A stretch of DNA of 7,474 nt from RBG-16-66-20 sp038040245 (GTDB taxonomy: Bacteria > Pseudomonadota > Gammaproteobacteria > Burkholderiales > SG8-39): the NCBI GenBank assembly GCA_038040245.1, contig JBBPIU010000133.1, positions 1 through 7,474 on the forward strand, given 5' to 3'. The notes beneath the pieces were generated by a model. The model saw only the letters and a list, made by a program, of their open reading frames with translations, searched no databases and was not told the origin of the DNA. Within the stretch, counting starts at the first letter, position 1. Each line of letters starts with the position of its first letter. Below are positions 6,404 to 7,474 of this stretch, in pieces. The translations under genes were made by a program, and so were the position numbers.

Positions 6404-7342
6404 GTAGCCCATGCCCTGGGTATTGACGTAAAGCGCGTAGACCGAGGTGCTCGCCGCCATGAACAGGCGGTTGCGCTGCACGCCGCCGAAACACAAATTG
6501 GCGCAGCGCTCGGGCAGGTCGATGCGGCCGATCAGCTTTCCGGCAGGGTCGAATACGTGGACGCCATCGAGGCCTGCCTCGCCCATGCCCCAGCCGCACC
6601 AGAGATTGCCATCCATATCCACGCGGAAGCCGTCGGGCGTGCCCGGCCCCGCGTCGATCAGCACGCGGCGGTTGGCGAGTTTCGTGCCGCCGACCACGTC
6701 GCAAGCAAGGATTTTGCGCGGCACCGATCGCGATTCGACGATGTAGAGGATGGATTCATCGGGCGAGAAGGCGAGGCCGTTGGGCTGGTTGATGCCCTCG
6801 GCCACCGCTGTGAGCTTGCCCGAGGGATCCCAGCGGTAGACGTTCATCGGCAGTTCGGGTTTCGCCTTGCCGCCTTCATACCAACCGAGAATGCCGAAGG
6901 TCGGGTCGGTGAACCAGACCGAGCCGTCGGACTTGCACACCACGTCGTTCGGCGAATTCAGGCGCTTGCCCTCGAAGGCATCGGCCAGCGTCACGACACG
7001 GCCGTCGTGCTCGGTGCGCGAGACGCGCCGCCCGCCGTGCTCGCAGGTGATCAGCCGTCCCTCGCGGTCGCGCGAATTGCCGTTGGCGTAGCCGGACGGG
7101 CTGCGAAACACGCTCACCTCGCCGCTCGCCTCGTCCCAGCGCAGCATGCGGTTGTTGGGGATGTCGCTCCAGACGAGGGACCTCGCATCGCCCAGCCACA
7201 CCGGGCCTTCCGCCCAGCGGTAGCCGGTGGCGAGGCGCTCGACCTTCGCGAGCGGCAGGCGGTAGCGGGCGAAGGACTCGTCCACGACGATCACGGAAGG
7301 GTCCGGGTAACGCGGGCTGGGTTGCCAGTCGGGGGAGTTCAT
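6398..7342 (-). CDS. SMP-30/gluconolactonase/LRE-family protein (probable lactonase)
   Basis: A six-bladed beta-propeller hydrolase, 314 aa, typical for the family, which opens sugar lactones (for example gluconolactone) using a divalent metal. Expected metal ligands are present: Glu45 (AEGPVW), Asn188 (QPNGLAFSPD) and Asp237 (GTPDGFRVDMDGNLW). Asn132-Asp133 (RLNSPNDVV) and WFTDPTFG (143-150) complete the active-site face. Repeated DG/W blade motifs run through the protein. There is no signal peptide, so it is probably cytoplasmic. The ATG at 7342 is 7 bp after the stop of a TRAP permease on the same strand, implying one operon in which the imported or derived lactone is hydrolysed. No clear Shine-Dalgarno is seen, so translation may depend on coupling to the upstream gene. 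It converges on the dehydrogenase. Family call is firm; substrate is not determined. Confidence 0.93.
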   Translation of the reverse strand: MNSPDWQPSPRYPDPSVIVVDESFARYRLPLAKVERLATGYRWAEGPVWLGDARSLVWSDIPNNRMLRWDEASGEVSVFRSPSGYANGNSRDREGRLITCEHGGRRVSRTEHDGRVVTLADAFEGKRLNSPNDVVCKSDGSVWFTDPTFGILGWYEGGKAKPELPMNVYRWDPSGKLTAVAEGINQPNGLAFSPDESILYIVESRSVPRKILACDVVGGTKLANRRVLIDAGPGTPDGFRVDMDGNLWCGWGMGEAGLDGVHVFDPAGKLIGRIDLPERCANLCFGGVQRNRLFMAASTSVYALYVNTQGMGYF

Positions 7343-7349
7343 GCCGCGA

Positions 7350-7474
7350 TTATTTCATCAGCCCGGGCAGCCAGAGCGAAATCGCCGGGATATAGGTCAC
7401 CAGCAACAGCGCCAGGCACATCGCGCCATAGAACGGCCATAGTTCCTTCGACACCTGCTCCATGGTCACCTTGC
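7350..7474 (-). CDS. dctM: Second TRAP transporter large permease, C-terminal fragment only
   Basis: The minus strand is open from the window edge to a TAA stop (7350-7352) and encodes the last 40 residues of a protein. The tail has an amphipathic start (KVTMEQVSKEL), then WPFYGAMCLALLLVTYIP, then ISLWLPGLMK. It matches the end of the left-hand TRAP permease in order and spacing: M-x-x-V, a (Y/W)PF, a hydrophobic helix, P-x-ISLWLP and a short tail. The match is of family type, not a duplicate, since most other residues differ. It probably heads the operon that continues into the SMP-30-like gene 7 bp downstream. The rest of the gene lies beyond the window. The fragment is short, so the call rests on this C-terminal signature. 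Confidence 0.8.
   Translation of the reverse strand, partial: KVTMEQVSKELWPFYGAMCLALLLVTYIPAISLWLPGLMK

Overview
The window is a compact, high-GC stretch of bacterial chromosome. TRAP transporters, an enolase-superfamily enzyme and an EmrAB-type pump next to each other suggest a proteobacterium, most likely Betaproteobacteria/Burkholderiales; this is inferred from gene style, since no phylogenetic marker is present. Coding density is near total. The only sizeable non-coding gap is the ~120 bp divergent promoter region at 5225-5344.

Layout, left to right. (1) Plus strand: the 3' part of a TRAP transporter large permease (2-997), followed 10 bp later by a mandelate racemase/muconate lactonizing enzyme (MR/MLE) family protein (1008-2102). 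(2) Minus strand, read right to left: a MarR-family regulator (5224-4733), an EmrA/HlyD-type membrane fusion protein (4736-3669, ATGA overlap with the regulator) and an EmrB/DHA2-type MFS efflux pump (3630-2110). This is a regulator-adaptor-pump operon. A near-perfect 27-bp inverted repeat at 5239-5265 overlaps its probable promoter. (3) Plus strand: a zinc-dependent medium-chain alcohol/polyol dehydrogenase (5345-6394), divergent from the marR operon. (4) Minus strand: an SMP-30/gluconolactonase-family protein (7342-6398). It lies 7 bp downstream of a second TRAP large permease, of which only the last 40 codons are inside the window (7474-7350).

How the parts fit. The dehydrogenase, SMP-30-type lactonase and MR/MLE protein, flanked by two inward-facing TRAP permeases, look like parts of sugar-acid or hydroxy-acid uptake and breakdown: oxidation to a lactone, hydrolysis to the acid, then dehydration or cycloisomerisation. 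The substrates cannot be read from the sequence, and the enzymes sit in three transcription units. The efflux operon is a separate function lying between them. Both convergent junctions (2102/2110 and 6394/6398) are only a few bases long and both are occupied by inverted repeats.

I found no RNA genes, CRISPR arrays, insertion sequences, integrase or attachment sites, and no evidence of a wholly new system. The points most worth following up are the MarR operator, which changes the annotated start of the regulator; the MR/MLE protein lacking the usual dyad Asp; the palindromic convergent gene ends; and the second TRAP permease fragment at the right edge.
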